Under the pieces are notes generated by a model that worked only from the letters and a program-made list of their open reading frames with translations, made no database searches and was not told where the DNA came from. From positions 744,001 through 808,000 of the forward strand of contig NZ_CP027295.1 of assembly GCF_005490785.1 (NCBI RefSeq): 64,000 bases of DNA, read 5' to 3'. Below, one piece after another: positions 35,965-43,974 of the stretch (the stretch's first letter is position 1; the number at the start of each line of letters is the position of its first letter). The stretch comes from Brachybacterium sp. SGAir0954 (GTDB lineage Bacteria > Actinomycetota > Actinomycetes > Actinomycetales > Dermabacteraceae). Position numbers and translations under genes: made by a program.

Positions 35965-36085
35965 TTGCTCGACGTCGCCATCGCCACCCAACCGTCATCA
36001 CTTGACCTGCATTTATGCCCTCCTCTTGTCGAGATGTGGCCCACCTCTCGACGAATCTGAACGAAGCCTGTACTCTCCACGGCAA

Positions 36086-36114
36086 GATCTGGCCAGATCC
36101 TGCAAGTTCTTGCA
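36086..36114. promoter_or_regulatory. Second operator cluster before the amylase gene
   Basis: GATCTGGCCAGATC at 36086-36099 is a perfect 14-bp palindrome, next to TGCAAGTTCTTGCA at 36101-36114, a second MalR-type palindrome. A -10-like TACTCT at 36071 places transcription start close to the first, so a bound repressor would block elongation. Confidence 0.6.
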
Positions 36115-36182
36115 CCGATCCCGGCGACGCCGCCGGATGACGAGCCCGACGGTGGGCGTCGTCGACGACAAGGAGAGAACCC

Positions 36183-38054
36183 ATGCAGCACCCCGTCCCC
36201 AGACCCCGCATCCCCCGGGCCTCGACGCCCGCATCGGCGCCTGCCACGGCGTCGGCCGCAGCCCTCCCCGGGGCGCGCACCCTCCCCGGGCCGCGCGCGC
36301 TCGCCCGCCTGCTCGCGGCCCTCGCGCTCGCCACTCTGCTCGCCCTCGCCGGCGCCCCGGCCGCGGCGCCGCCCGCCCAGGCCGCGCCCCCGATCCCGAG
36401 CGGCGGCGCGACCTCGCCCAACGGCCGCGGCGACGTCATCCTCAACCTCTTCCAGTGGACCTGGGACTCCGTGGCCGCCGAGTGCGAGAGCACCATCGGG
36501 CCCGCCGGCTTCGGCTACGTGCAGGTCTCCCCGCCGCAGGAGACGATCCAGGGCACCGCCTGGTGGACGTCCTACCAACCCGTGAGCTACAAGATCGAGG
36601 GCAAGCTCGGCGACCGCGCCGAGTTCGCCGCCATGGTCGAGTCCTGCAACAGCGCCGGCGTCGAGGTCATCGCCGACGCCGTCATCAACCACACCACCGG
36701 GGCCGACGGCGGCTCCGGCACCGGCACCGCCGGCAGCTCCTACGGCATCGACTCCTTCCCCGGCATCTACGGCGCCGAGGACTTCAACGACTGCCGCACC
36801 AACATCACGAACTACCAGGACCGCTACCAGGTCCAGAACTGCCGCCTCGTGTCCCTGCAGGACCTGCGCACGGGCTCGACCCACGTGCAGGACACCCTCG
36901 CCGGGTACATGAACGACCTGCTCTCCCTCGGCGTCGCGGGCTTCCGCATCGACGCCGCGAAGCACATCCCCGCGAGCGACCTCTCCGCCATCAAGTCGAA
37001 GCTCACCGACCCGGACGCCTACTGGGTCCAGGAGGTCATCGGCGCCTCGGGCGAGCCCGTCCAGGAGTCCGAGTACGTGGGCACCGGTGACGTGCACGAG
37101 TTCGACTATGCGCGCCAGCTGAAGTCCGACTTCGACGGATCGATCGCGAACCTGCAGCACATCGCCGATGGCAAGCTGCCCTCCGACCAGGCCGGCGTGT
37201 TCGTCGACAACCACGACACCGAGCGCAACGGCGAGACCATGAACTCCACCTGGGGCGCGAAGTACGTCCTGGCCAACACGTTCATGCTGTCCTACCCCTA
37301 CGGCTCCCCGTCGGTGTACTCGGGCTACACCTTCACCGACAAGGACGCCGGCGCCCCCGGCGCGACCGCCACCTCCGTGCCGGACGCGAACTGCGACTCC
37401 GACGCCTGGACCTGCACCCAGCGCTGGACCGAGATCCAGGGCATGGTCGGCTTCCACAACGCGGTCGCCGGCACCGAGGTCACGAACTGGTGGGACGACG
37501 GCGCCAACCAGATCGCCTACGGCCGTGGCGACAAGGGCTTCGTCGCGATGAACAACACCGGCTCCGCGACCACCCGCACCTACACGAGCTCGCTCCCCGC
37601 GGGCACGTACTGCGACGTCGTCGCCTCGAGCAACTGCTCCGAGACGATCACGGTCGCGGCCGACGGCACCTTCTCGGCGACCCTCCCCGCCTACGGGGCG
37701 CTCGCCCTGCAGGTGGGGAAGACCTCCGAGGGCACCACGCCGGACCCGGGCAACGAGCCCGTCGCCGGGAAGGTCTCCGTGAGCGTGCAGGCCACGACCA
37801 CCTGGGGCCAGGACGTGCGGATCGTCGGCTCCGTGCCGGCGCTCGGCAGCTGGAAGCCTGCCTCCGGCGTGGCCCTCGACCCGGCCGGCTACCCCGCCTG
37901 GACCGGTTCCGTGGACCTCCCCGCCGGCACGAGCTTCGAGTACAAGTACGTGAAGGTCGACGCCTCGGGCGCCGCCGTCTGGGAGTCGGGCGCGAACCGC
38001 ACGGCGACTGTCGGCGCCGACGGGAAGCTCAGCCTCTCCGACACCTGGAAGTAG
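36183..38054 (+). CDS. Secreted alpha-amylase (GH13) with C-terminal CBM20 starch-binding domain
   Basis: 623 residues. A long signal region ends near ALALATLLALAGAPAAAPPAQA. The GH13 catalytic domain has DAVINHTTG (region I), GFRIDAAKHI with nucleophile Asp257, QEVIG with acid/base Glu284 and VDNHDTER with Asp345. A linker (TPDPGNEP) leads to a CBM20 at about 530-623 (QATTTWGQDVRIVGSVPALGSWKP, then EYKYVKVD). It hydrolyses starch outside the cell into maltodextrins. Length and order match Streptomyces amylases. AAGGAGAGAACC precedes the ATG; two MalR-type operators lie upstream. Confidence 0.95.
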   Translation: MQHPVPRPRIPRASTPASAPATASAAALPGARTLPGPRALARLLAALALATLLALAGAPAAAPPAQAAPPIPSGGATSPNGRGDVILNLFQWTWDSVAAECESTIGPAGFGYVQVSPPQETIQGTAWWTSYQPVSYKIEGKLGDRAEFAAMVESCNSAGVEVIADAVINHTTGADGGSGTGTAGSSYGIDSFPGIYGAEDFNDCRTNITNYQDRYQVQNCRLVSLQDLRTGSTHVQDTLAGYMNDLLSLGVAGFRIDAAKHIPASDLSAIKSKLTDPDAYWVQEVIGASGEPVQESEYVGTGDVHEFDYARQLKSDFDGSIANLQHIADGKLPSDQAGVFVDNHDTERNGETMNSTWGAKYVLANTFMLSYPYGSPSVYSGYTFTDKDAGAPGATATSVPDANCDSDAWTCTQRWTEIQGMVGFHNAVAGTEVTNWWDDGANQIAYGRGDKGFVAMNNTGSATTRTYTSSLPAGTYCDVVASSNCSETITVAADGTFSATLPAYGALALQVGKTSEGTTPDPGNEPVAGKVSVSVQATTTWGQDVRIVGSVPALGSWKPASGVALDPAGYPAWTGSVDLPAGTSFEYKYVKVDASGAAVWESGANRTATVGADGKLSLSDTWK

Positions 38055-38068
38055 CACCCTGACCGGCG

Positions 38069-38092
38069 CGGGCCCGCAGCATGGCGGGCCCG
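38069..38092 (+). terminator. Stem-loop after the amylase gene
   Basis: CGGGCCCGC and GCGGGCCCG pair around a 6-nt loop (AGCATG), starting 15 bp after the stop codon; no T-run. Confidence 0.5.
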
Positions 38093-38180
38093 CCCCGATC
38101 GCCGCTGACCCGGCCCGGCCCCGGCTCGGCTCGGCTCGGCCCGCCCGGCTAGGCCCGCCCGGCTCGGCCCGCCTCTCACC

Positions 38181-38238
38181 CGTGTCCGATTGCGCGCTGA
38201 GCTTCCACCAATGGTTCTCCAGCGCGCAATCGGACACG
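38181..38238. repeat. Dispersed palindromic repeat, copy D
   Basis: CGTGTCCGATTGCGCGCTGA pairs with CAGCGCGCAATCGGACACG at the far end; the centre (GCTTCCACCAATGGTTCT) has diverged from the GGTTCC/GGAACC of the other copies, but outer arms are perfect over about 18 bp. Confidence 0.85.
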
Positions 38239-38296
38239 TTGCTCGTGCGGCCGCGGTGGGTCCACGCCTCGCGGGCCCGCCTGCAGAGCTCGTTCG

Positions 38297-38352
38297 CTGC
38301 CCGTTTGCGCGCCTGTGTTCCGCTCGTGGAACTCAGGCGCGCAAACGGACAT
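38297..38352. repeat. Dispersed palindromic repeat, copy E (variant arms)
   Basis: CTGCCCGTTTGCGCGCCTGT and AGGCGCGCAAACGGACAT form the arms, with inner GTTCC/GGAAC. The change of ATTG to TTTG in the left arm is matched by CAAT to CAAA in the right arm, so pairing is kept: a compensatory change. Confidence 0.85.
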
Positions 38353-38360
38353 CGGGAGGG

Positions 38361-38434
38361 GAGGAGGGGGCGGGACGCAGGGAGGGGGCCGGGCGGGGAG
38401 GAGGGGGCGGGACGCAGGGAGGGGGCCGGGCGGG
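38361..38434 (+). repeat. 37-bp G-rich tandem repeat, two units plus degenerate remainder
   Basis: Two identical 37-bp units (38361-38397 and 38398-38434), each starting GAGGAGGGGGCGGGACGCAG, are followed by decayed G-rich copies to about 38500. Runs of 3-5 G on one strand make quadruplex formation possible. It lies just downstream of the efeB stop. Confidence 0.85.
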
Positions 38435-38502
38435 GCGCAGGGCGGGGAGGTGGGGGCGGGTTGCAGGGGAGGTGGGGGTTCGGGGCGCGGGGGAGGCGGC
38501 GG

Positions 38503-40023
38503 TCAGGCGCCGGAGTCGGAGGCGCCGCCGCCGTCGGACGCCGATCCGCCGGCGCCGGGCGCCGCGGAGCCGGGCACGCCGAAGAGGCGCTGCCCGAACA
38601 TCGTGTCCCCGGTCCCGATCCCGGGGAGGATCGCGAACAGGCCGCTCGCCACGTGCTGCAGGTACTCGGTGAGGGCGTCGCTCCTGGTCATGCGGTCCAG
38701 GATCGGGTAGAAGCCGGCCCGCGGGTCCCGCACGAAGGCCGCGAAGAACAGGCCGCCGTCGATCCGGCCCAGGGAGTCCGAGCCGTCGGTGTAGTTGTAG
38801 CCGCGGCGCAGCATCCGGGCCCCGTCGTTGTTCTCCGGCGCGACGAGGCGGATGTGGGCGTCCGTCGGGATGAGCGGGGACCCGCCCTCGGCGGCCTCGT
38901 AGTCCGGGGCCGTGAACTCGGCGCGGGAGGCGGAGGGGTCCGCGACGGAGAGCGGGGCGCCGTAGCGCTTGTCCCGACCGATCGTCGCCTCCTGGTCGCC
39001 GAGCTGCAGGCGGTCCCACACCTCGAGGTGCATGCGGATCTTGCGCAGCGCGAGGTAGGTGCCGCCGGAGAGCCAGTCGCCGCCGTCGTCGCCCTCGGCG
39101 ACCCAGAGGTGCTCGGCGAGCACGTCGGCGCCGTCCTCCGCCTTGACGTTGAGGGTGCCGTCCTTGAATCCGAAGAGGTTCCGCGGGGTCTCCTGCGCGG
39201 TCGACGTGGACGAGGTGCGGCCGTAGCCGATCTGCGTCCAGCGCAGCGCCGCGGTGCCGAAGGCGATGCGGGTGAGGTTGCGGATCGCGTGCATCGCGAC
39301 CTGGGCGTCGTCCGCGCAGGCCTGCACGATGATGTCGCCGCCGGAGTGCTTCTCCTGGAGCGCCTCGTTCGCGAAGGTCGGCATGCCCGCCTCGAGCACC
39401 TCCGTGATCCGGGACGCGAGGCCGAACCGGTCCTTCCCGTCGGCGTCGAGGAAGATCCCGCGGCCCACGCCCACGGTGATCGTGAGCGAGCTGGGCGGGT
39501 AGCCCCAGGCCTCGCCGGTGTCCCGCGGGGCGGCGTAGGGGTTCGGGTCCGGCTCGCCGCCGACTAGCTCGCCCGCGGTCATCTGCTCGGCGGCGACGCT
39601 CCAGTCCGCCATGAGGGTGCGGAGGTCCTCGAGGTCCGACGTGGTGACGTCGAAGGCGGCCGTGAACAGGTAGTCCTGGGCGGCGGTGGTGATCCCGGAC
39701 TGGTGCTCCCCGCGCAGGGGGTGGGAACGGGAGAGCGGGTCCGCGGAGCCCTCCCCGGCGGCGCCGCCGCGGGAGTCCGCGGCGCGCATGCCCGCCGCGC
39801 CGAGCAGACCGCCCGCGAGCAGGGCGCCGCCGGCGGCGCCGAGCAGACCGCGGCGGCCCACGCCGCCCGCGCGGGCGCCGCTCGAGCGCGCGGAGCCGTC
39901 GGCCGACGCCGACGCCGGCGCCACGTCGTCGGGCGTCGTCCCGCTCGTGGGCCGCATGCCCTCGGGCGTTCCGTCGGCCGACGTCCCGACCCCGGGGACG
40001 TCCTCCTGATGCTGCCGATCCAC
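38503..40023 (-). CDS. efeB: EfeB, Tat-exported Dyp-type heme peroxidase of the EfeUOB iron system
   Basis: 506 residues. A long N-terminus leads to a twin-arginine signal (GVGRRGLLGAAGGALLAGGLLG), so the protein is exported folded with heme. Dyp-peroxidase motifs follow: TVGVGRGIF, FGFKDGTLN (the GxxDG motif), RRGYNYTDG and GGLFFAAFVRDPRAGFYPI. It is thought to oxidise Fe(II) or free iron from heme for EfeU. The GTG at 40023 lies 17 bp after efeO; an in-frame ATG at 39957 would also keep the Tat signal. The tail is Gly/Ala/Asp/Ser-rich. Confidence 0.92.
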   Translation of the reverse strand: MDRQHQEDVPGVGTSADGTPEGMRPTSGTTPDDVAPASASADGSARSSGARAGGVGRRGLLGAAGGALLAGGLLGAAGMRAADSRGGAAGEGSADPLSRSHPLRGEHQSGITTAAQDYLFTAAFDVTTSDLEDLRTLMADWSVAAEQMTAGELVGGEPDPNPYAAPRDTGEAWGYPPSSLTITVGVGRGIFLDADGKDRFGLASRITEVLEAGMPTFANEALQEKHSGGDIIVQACADDAQVAMHAIRNLTRIAFGTAALRWTQIGYGRTSSTSTAQETPRNLFGFKDGTLNVKAEDGADVLAEHLWVAEGDDGGDWLSGGTYLALRKIRMHLEVWDRLQLGDQEATIGRDKRYGAPLSVADPSASRAEFTAPDYEAAEGGSPLIPTDAHIRLVAPENNDGARMLRRGYNYTDGSDSLGRIDGGLFFAAFVRDPRAGFYPILDRMTRSDALTEYLQHVASGLFAILPGIGTGDTMFGQRLFGVPGSAAPGAGGSASDGGGASDSGA

Positions 40024-40040
40024 CGTTCCCGCCCCGTCGC

Positions 40041-41375
40041 TCAGTGCAGGATCGTGCCGGCGACCTGCGAGAGGCTCTCCGAGAGCGCGTTGACCGCGTC
40101 GGAGATCGCCCGCTGGGCGTCGGTGTAGGAGTCGTCGCCGGGGGCCTCGCCCGCGTCCTCCTGGACGGAGGCGATGGTCGAGTAGTCCACGAAGGCGGGC
40201 TCACCGTCGGGCGTGGTGCCGTCGGTGTGCTTGTCGAGCTCGGCCTGGACCGCGTCGAAGCGCTCGGAGATGTCCTTGTCCAGCGCCTCGTCCTTCGCGA
40301 CGACGAGGGCCTGCACGTTCCCGTAGGCGACCTGGGCGCCCTGCAGGTTCGCCTGGAAGTCGTCGAGGTCGGTGTGGGAGAAGGTGTCCTCCTCGCCCAC
40401 GATCTTGCCGGTCGCGACCTCCTCCATGAGCCCCTGCGCGCCCTGGACCACGTCGTTCAGCGTGATCGTGAAGGCCGCGCCGCCGAGGCCGGTGCGCTTG
40501 CCGTAGACGATGTCGTAGAGGGTCTGGATGTTCTTGTTGAGGTCGTCGGCGGCGGCCTTGCGGGCGGCGTCGTCGGCGAAGGAGAAGGGTGAGCCGTCCT
40601 CGGTGAAGAGGTCCGCCTCGATGCGATGCCAGCCGGTCCAGCCCTCGAGCACGGAGGGGTCGGTGACCTCGGTGCCGGCGTCCGCGGCGAGGTCCTGGAC
40701 CCGCGCGTCCATCGCCATGTCGAGGTCCCCGGCCTCCTCGATGCCGAAGGCCTCCGCGGTGGGCTCGATGCGCTCGTAGGGGCGGCGGCCCTGGGCGAAG
40801 AGCGAGCGGGCGAGCTCGCGGTCGCCGCTCACGTAGGCGTCGGTGAACTCCTTCGCGCTCGTGACCAGCAGGCCCACCTGGTCCTTGATGTACGCGGTGT
40901 AGTCGGCGACGGCCTTCTCCTCGAGGGCGGCGGTGTCCTCGTCGACCTCGACGGCCTCGCCCGCGGTGACGGTGAAGGCGGCGGTGCCCACGAGGGCACC
41001 CACCATGTTCGGCTTGCTCGCCGTGAAGTAGGAGCCCTCCGCGAGGGAGGTGGTGAGCTCGACGCTGCTGCCGGGGCCGATGTTCTCCTTCTCGGAGATG
41101 ATCCGCAGCTTGTCCTCCGCGAGGATCTCGAACTCGTTGGGCACGGTGCCGCTGTTCGTGATCGTGAAGGTGACCTGGCCGGAGGGGACGCTCGCGGTGG
41201 AGAGCTCGCACGCGTCGTCCGTGAGGGTCACGGCGACCGCGCCGGACCCGCCGCCGTCAGAGGCGGGGGAGGCGACGCCGGGGTTGTCGGTGCATGCGGC
41301 GAGGGCGAGGCCCACCAGCGGCAGGCTCCCCAGCAGGAGACGGCGGGAGGGCAGGGCGCGGGACGAGGGGGTCAT
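40041..41375 (-). CDS. efeO: EfeO, iron-binding lipoprotein with cupredoxin and M75 domains
   Basis: 444 residues. The signal has SRRLLLGSLPLVGLALAAC, a lipobox with Cys28. An N-terminal cupredoxin-like domain (VAVTLTDDACELSTASVPSGQVTFTITNSGTVPNEFEIL) is followed by an M75 peptidase-like helical domain with GWTGWHRIEADLF (the HxxE metal motif). It binds ferrous/ferric iron outside the membrane and delivers it to EfeU. Order efeU-efeO-efeB on one strand is the standard operon. Confidence 0.94.
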   Translation of the reverse strand: MTPSSRALPSRRLLLGSLPLVGLALAACTDNPGVASPASDGGGSGAVAVTLTDDACELSTASVPSGQVTFTITNSGTVPNEFEILAEDKLRIISEKENIGPGSSVELTTSLAEGSYFTASKPNMVGALVGTAAFTVTAGEAVEVDEDTAALEEKAVADYTAYIKDQVGLLVTSAKEFTDAYVSGDRELARSLFAQGRRPYERIEPTAEAFGIEEAGDLDMAMDARVQDLAADAGTEVTDPSVLEGWTGWHRIEADLFTEDGSPFSFADDAARKAAADDLNKNIQTLYDIVYGKRTGLGGAAFTITLNDVVQGAQGLMEEVATGKIVGEEDTFSHTDLDDFQANLQGAQVAYGNVQALVVAKDEALDKDISERFDAVQAELDKHTDGTTPDGEPAFVDYSTIASVQEDAGEAPGDDSYTDAQRAISDAVNALSESLSQVAGTILH

Positions 41376-41431
41376 GGTGCTCCGGGGTCGGGCGACGGAT
41401 CGCGCGGGGGTGATCGGGGGAGGGCCGACGC

Positions 41432-42313
41432 TCAGGCGTCGGCGGCGGGGACGGCGGCCGCGGAGGGCGCGGCGACGGTGAGGCGGCGGGGTGCGCGAGT
41501 GCGCAGGACGAACAGGGTGCCCACCGGCACGAGGTAGAGGAACCAGGCGACGACCTGCAGCACCGTGGGGTTCACGTTGAGCTGGAACATGGCACTGAGC
41601 AGGACGTACAGCCAGTACACGGGGGAGCTGGGGGCGGGCAGCGCGGCGGAGAGGTCCCAGGCGCGGTCGTTCAGGCCGGGCAGCGCCGCGGCCTCCTGCA
41701 GGTCGCCCACGCCGTAGGCGGTGATGCCGGCGGCGACGAGGATCAGCAGCGCGCCGGTCCAGGTGAAGAAGGTGCCGAGGTTCAGCCGCAGCGCGCCGCG
41801 GTAGATGAGCACGCCGAGCACGATCGCGACGGCGAAGCCGGTGAGGATCCCGGCGGTCGTGACCCAGGTGGAGCTCGCGACGGAGGACTTCACGGTCGCC
41901 CAGAGGATGAGTGCGGTCTCCACGCCCTCGCGGCCCACGGCGACGGCGGCGATGAGGACGACGCCCCAGCCGCGACCGTCCCGGAGCGCCTTCTCGAGCC
42001 CGGACTCGAGCTTCTGCTTGAGCTCGCGGGCGTTCTTCGACATCCAGAAGATCATCGAGGTGGTCAGCGCGACCGCGAGCAGGCTGAGCGTGCCGCCGAG
42101 GATCTCCTGCGCCTGGAAGGTGAGGGTCTTGGGTCCCCAGGTGAGGATGGCGCCCACGGCGAGCGGCACGATCGCGGCGAGGGCGACGCCGGCCCAGAGC
42201 CGCGGCAGCACGTCGCGGCGGTCCGAGCGGACCAGGTAGGCCACGAGGATGCCCACCACGAGCGAGGCCTCGAGGCCCTCGCGCAGGGCGATGAGCAGGT
42301 TGGGCAGGAACAT
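41432..42313 (-). CDS. efeU: EfeU, FTR1-family iron permease
   Basis: 293 residues from ATG at 42313, which has CCGGAG upstream; the longer frame to 42364 starts in the promoter. Seven membrane helices and two REXXE iron-binding motifs, REGLE at 11-15 and REGVE at 128-132, define the Ftr1/EfeU family. It carries iron across the inner membrane after oxidation by EfeB/EfeO. A DtxR-like box 56 bp before the start suggests repression by iron. Confidence 0.95.
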   Translation of the reverse strand: MFLPNLLIALREGLEASLVVGILVAYLVRSDRRDVLPRLWAGVALAAIVPLAVGAILTWGPKTLTFQAQEILGGTLSLLAVALTTSMIFWMSKNARELKQKLESGLEKALRDGRGWGVVLIAAVAVGREGVETALILWATVKSSVASSTWVTTAGILTGFAVAIVLGVLIYRGALRLNLGTFFTWTGALLILVAAGITAYGVGDLQEAAALPGLNDRAWDLSAALPAPSSPVYWLYVLLSAMFQLNVNPTVLQVVAWFLYLVPVGTLFVLRTRAPRRLTVAAPSAAAVPAADA

Positions 42314-42368
42314 GCGGTGGCACTCCGGAAGGGATCGGGCGGCCCCCAGCGGGTCGTCGATCAAAAAG

Positions 42369-42382
42369 TAAGGCGACCCTCA
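42369..42382. promoter_or_regulatory. DtxR/IdeR-like iron box before efeU
   Basis: TAAGGCGACCCTCA fits the core pattern TnAGGnnnnCCTnA of DtxR/IdeR sites at all conserved positions. Its position ahead of the EfeUOB operon supports iron-dependent repression. Confidence 0.6.
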
Positions 42383-42469
42383 CGTAATTGTCCAGCGGGG
42401 GTCCTCCACCGGACATGTGGCCCCGCTCACGGGCACGTGGACGGACGGGCCGCCGTCGCCGCCGGGTGC

Positions 42470-43219
42470 ATGCTGGTCCGCATGCCCCTCCCGCCCTCGA
42501 CCCCGGATCGCCCGGCCCCCACGACCGCCGTTCCCGCGCCGCCCCACCTGCGTGCGGACCTCCCCCGCGCGGTCGGGCTCGTGGTGCTCGTGGCGCTCGC
42601 CGTGCTCGCGGGGGACCTGCTCACGAGCACCGGCGCTCTGGACGGGGGCGACCGGCGTGTGCAGCAGGCGCTCGCCGTGAGCGCGGGCGGCGCCGGGGCC
42701 CGGCTCGCGCTCCTCGTCGACCTCGTGCTGGGGCCGCGGACGGCGCCGCTGCTCGTGGTCGTGCTCGGCGTGGCCGTGGGGATGGGTCGCCGCAGCGGGC
42801 AGGAGGGCCTGCGCACGGCGCTGCTCGCGGCGGTGCCGTGGGCGCTGAGCAAGCTCGTGAAGCTGCTCGTGGCCCGGCCCCGACCGGAGATCACCGACCC
42901 CACCGACCTCGTCGACCCCTCGACCGTGCACCAGCTGCTGGTGCCGATGCCGACCTCGTCGAGCTTCCCGAGCGGGCACACCGCGATCGCGGCGGCGCTC
43001 GGCTGCGCGCTCGTGCTCTCCCTGCGGCCGGGTCGAGGCCGATGGGTCGCGATCGCGGGGGCGGTGCTGCTCGCCCTGGTGGCCGCGTGGTCCCGGGTCG
43101 CGCTCGGCGTGCACCACGGCACCGACGTGGTCGCCTCGCTCGTGCTGGTGCCGCTGCTCGCCGTGCTGTGCGCGGGCCTGCTCGAGGGGCGGCTGCCCCG
43201 GCGACCCGTCGGGACCTGA
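42470..43219 (+). CDS. PAP2 family phosphatase
   Basis: 249 residues from ATG at 42470 (ATG at 42482 is an equal alternative). The three-part acid phosphatase signature is complete: KLLVARPRPE, SSFPSGHTAIAAALG and SRVALGVHHGTDVVAS, set in a six-helix membrane protein. Active site faces outside; such enzymes dephosphorylate undecaprenyl pyrophosphate or phosphatidic/diacylglycerol phosphates. It is divergent from efeU with a short shared control region. Confidence 0.9.
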   Translation: MLVRMPLPPSTPDRPAPTTAVPAPPHLRADLPRAVGLVVLVALAVLAGDLLTSTGALDGGDRRVQQALAVSAGGAGARLALLVDLVLGPRTAPLLVVVLGVAVGMGRRSGQEGLRTALLAAVPWALSKLVKLLVARPRPEITDPTDLVDPSTVHQLLVPMPTSSSFPSGHTAIAAALGCALVLSLRPGRGRWVAIAGAVLLALVAAWSRVALGVHHGTDVVASLVLVPLLAVLCAGLLEGRLPRRPVGT

Positions 43220-43225
43220 ACGGGG

Positions 43226-43801
43226 TCAGGCGGCGGCGCGGCTCGACCCCTTGCCGGTCCGCGGTGCGAGGCGGAAGGCGACCACGGCGGAGGTGATCGC
43301 GGCGGTCGCCATGAGCGCGGCGAGCACGACGATCTGGAAGCGGCCCGCCTCGAGCGGGGACACGCCGCCGAAGATCGCGCCGACGAAGGCGCCCGGCAGG
43401 GTCACGAGCCCGGTCGTGCGGGTCTGGTCGGTGGTGGGGATGATCGCCTCGCGCAGCCCGTGCCGCGCCATGTCGATGGTCGCGCGGCGAGGGGTGGCGC
43501 CGAGGGCGAGCCAGCCCTCGACCTCGTCCCAGCGGTCGTCGACCGCCTGCACGACGCGGCGCCCGGCCAGGGTCGAGGTGGTCATGGCGTTGCCGATGAC
43601 GATCCCGCCGATCGCGAGGGCGTAGCGGGCGGTGGGCTCGATCGCCCCCGCCGTGAAGACCACGGCGAGGGGGACGAGCACCCCGCCGCCCATGGCGAGG
43701 GCGGTGAGGGGGAGGTGCGTGCGCAGGTCGCCGAGGCGCCGGGCGCTCGTGGCCGCGGCGACGGTGAACATGACCGCGAGGGCGAGCGCCACCCAGCGCA
43801 C
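43226..43801 (-). pseudogene. fetB: 5'-truncated fetB-like iron export permease (UPF0014/YbbM)
   Basis: 191 residues can be read from GTG at 43801: RWVALALAVMFTVAAATSARR, IGNAMTTSTLAGRRV, EGWLALGATPRRATIDMARHGLREAIIPTTDQTRTTGLVTLPGAFVGAIFGGVSPLEAGRFQIVVLAALMA. This matches FetB from about residue 60 onward. Upstream, family-like residues PPVITDV continue in frame and then stop at 43835-43837, so the first two helices are missing. The partner ATPase FetA is not present. It is probably a broken gene whose front was replaced by the siderophore operon promoter. Confidence 0.75.
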
Positions 43802-43888
43802 GTCGGTGATGACGGGCGGGCGATGAGACGACGATCACGGTCTACGGACCGGAATAAAGCAAGCTCGAACTGGCGAAAAGGTGCGAGG

Positions 43889-43902
43889 CGAGGCTAACCT
43901 CA
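43889..43902. promoter_or_regulatory. DtxR/IdeR-like iron box before the siderophore operon
   Basis: CGAGGCTAACCTCA contains AGGCTAACCT, a near-ideal core of TTAGGTTAGCCTAACCTAA-type DtxR/IdeR sites. It lies 73 bp before the binding-protein ATG and overlaps a TAACCT sequence that could be the -10. Confidence 0.75.
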
Positions 43903-43974
43903 GCATGTTCGGTTCCGGTTCGTCCGCACCGCAGGACCCCGCCCTTCCCCTCCTCACGAAGCCCGAGGCTCCCC

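Larger units (their letters stand above)
35820..36182. other. Intergenic region with repeat and amylase control sites
   Basis: These 363 bp hold repeat copy C (35857-35912), a CTGCAAG-type palindrome (35949-35964), an imperfect 25-bp inverted repeat (36028-36052), a possible promoter with TACTCT at 36071, a 14-bp palindrome (36086-36099) and a second TGCAAG palindrome (36101-36114). No gene was seen. Confidence 0.6.
38055..38502. other. Repeat-rich intergenic region, no gene seen
   Basis: These 448 bp between amylase and efeB hold the amylase terminator-like hairpin, short GGCTC/GGCCC tandem units (about 38120-38172), two dispersed palindromes (copies D and E) and a 37-bp G-rich tandem repeat. 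Gly/Arg-rich open frames here are by-products of the skewed base content. Confidence 0.7.

Noticed and set aside
38100..38352. A CRISPR array suggested by several similar repeats close together
   Set aside because: The repeats are palindromes of about 55 bp at irregular distances with no uniform spacers and no cas genes.
43226..43801. Complete fetB gene starting at GTG 43801
   Set aside because: The in-frame residues before this GTG still match the family and then hit a stop at 43835; the first two helices are absent, so I treat it as truncated.
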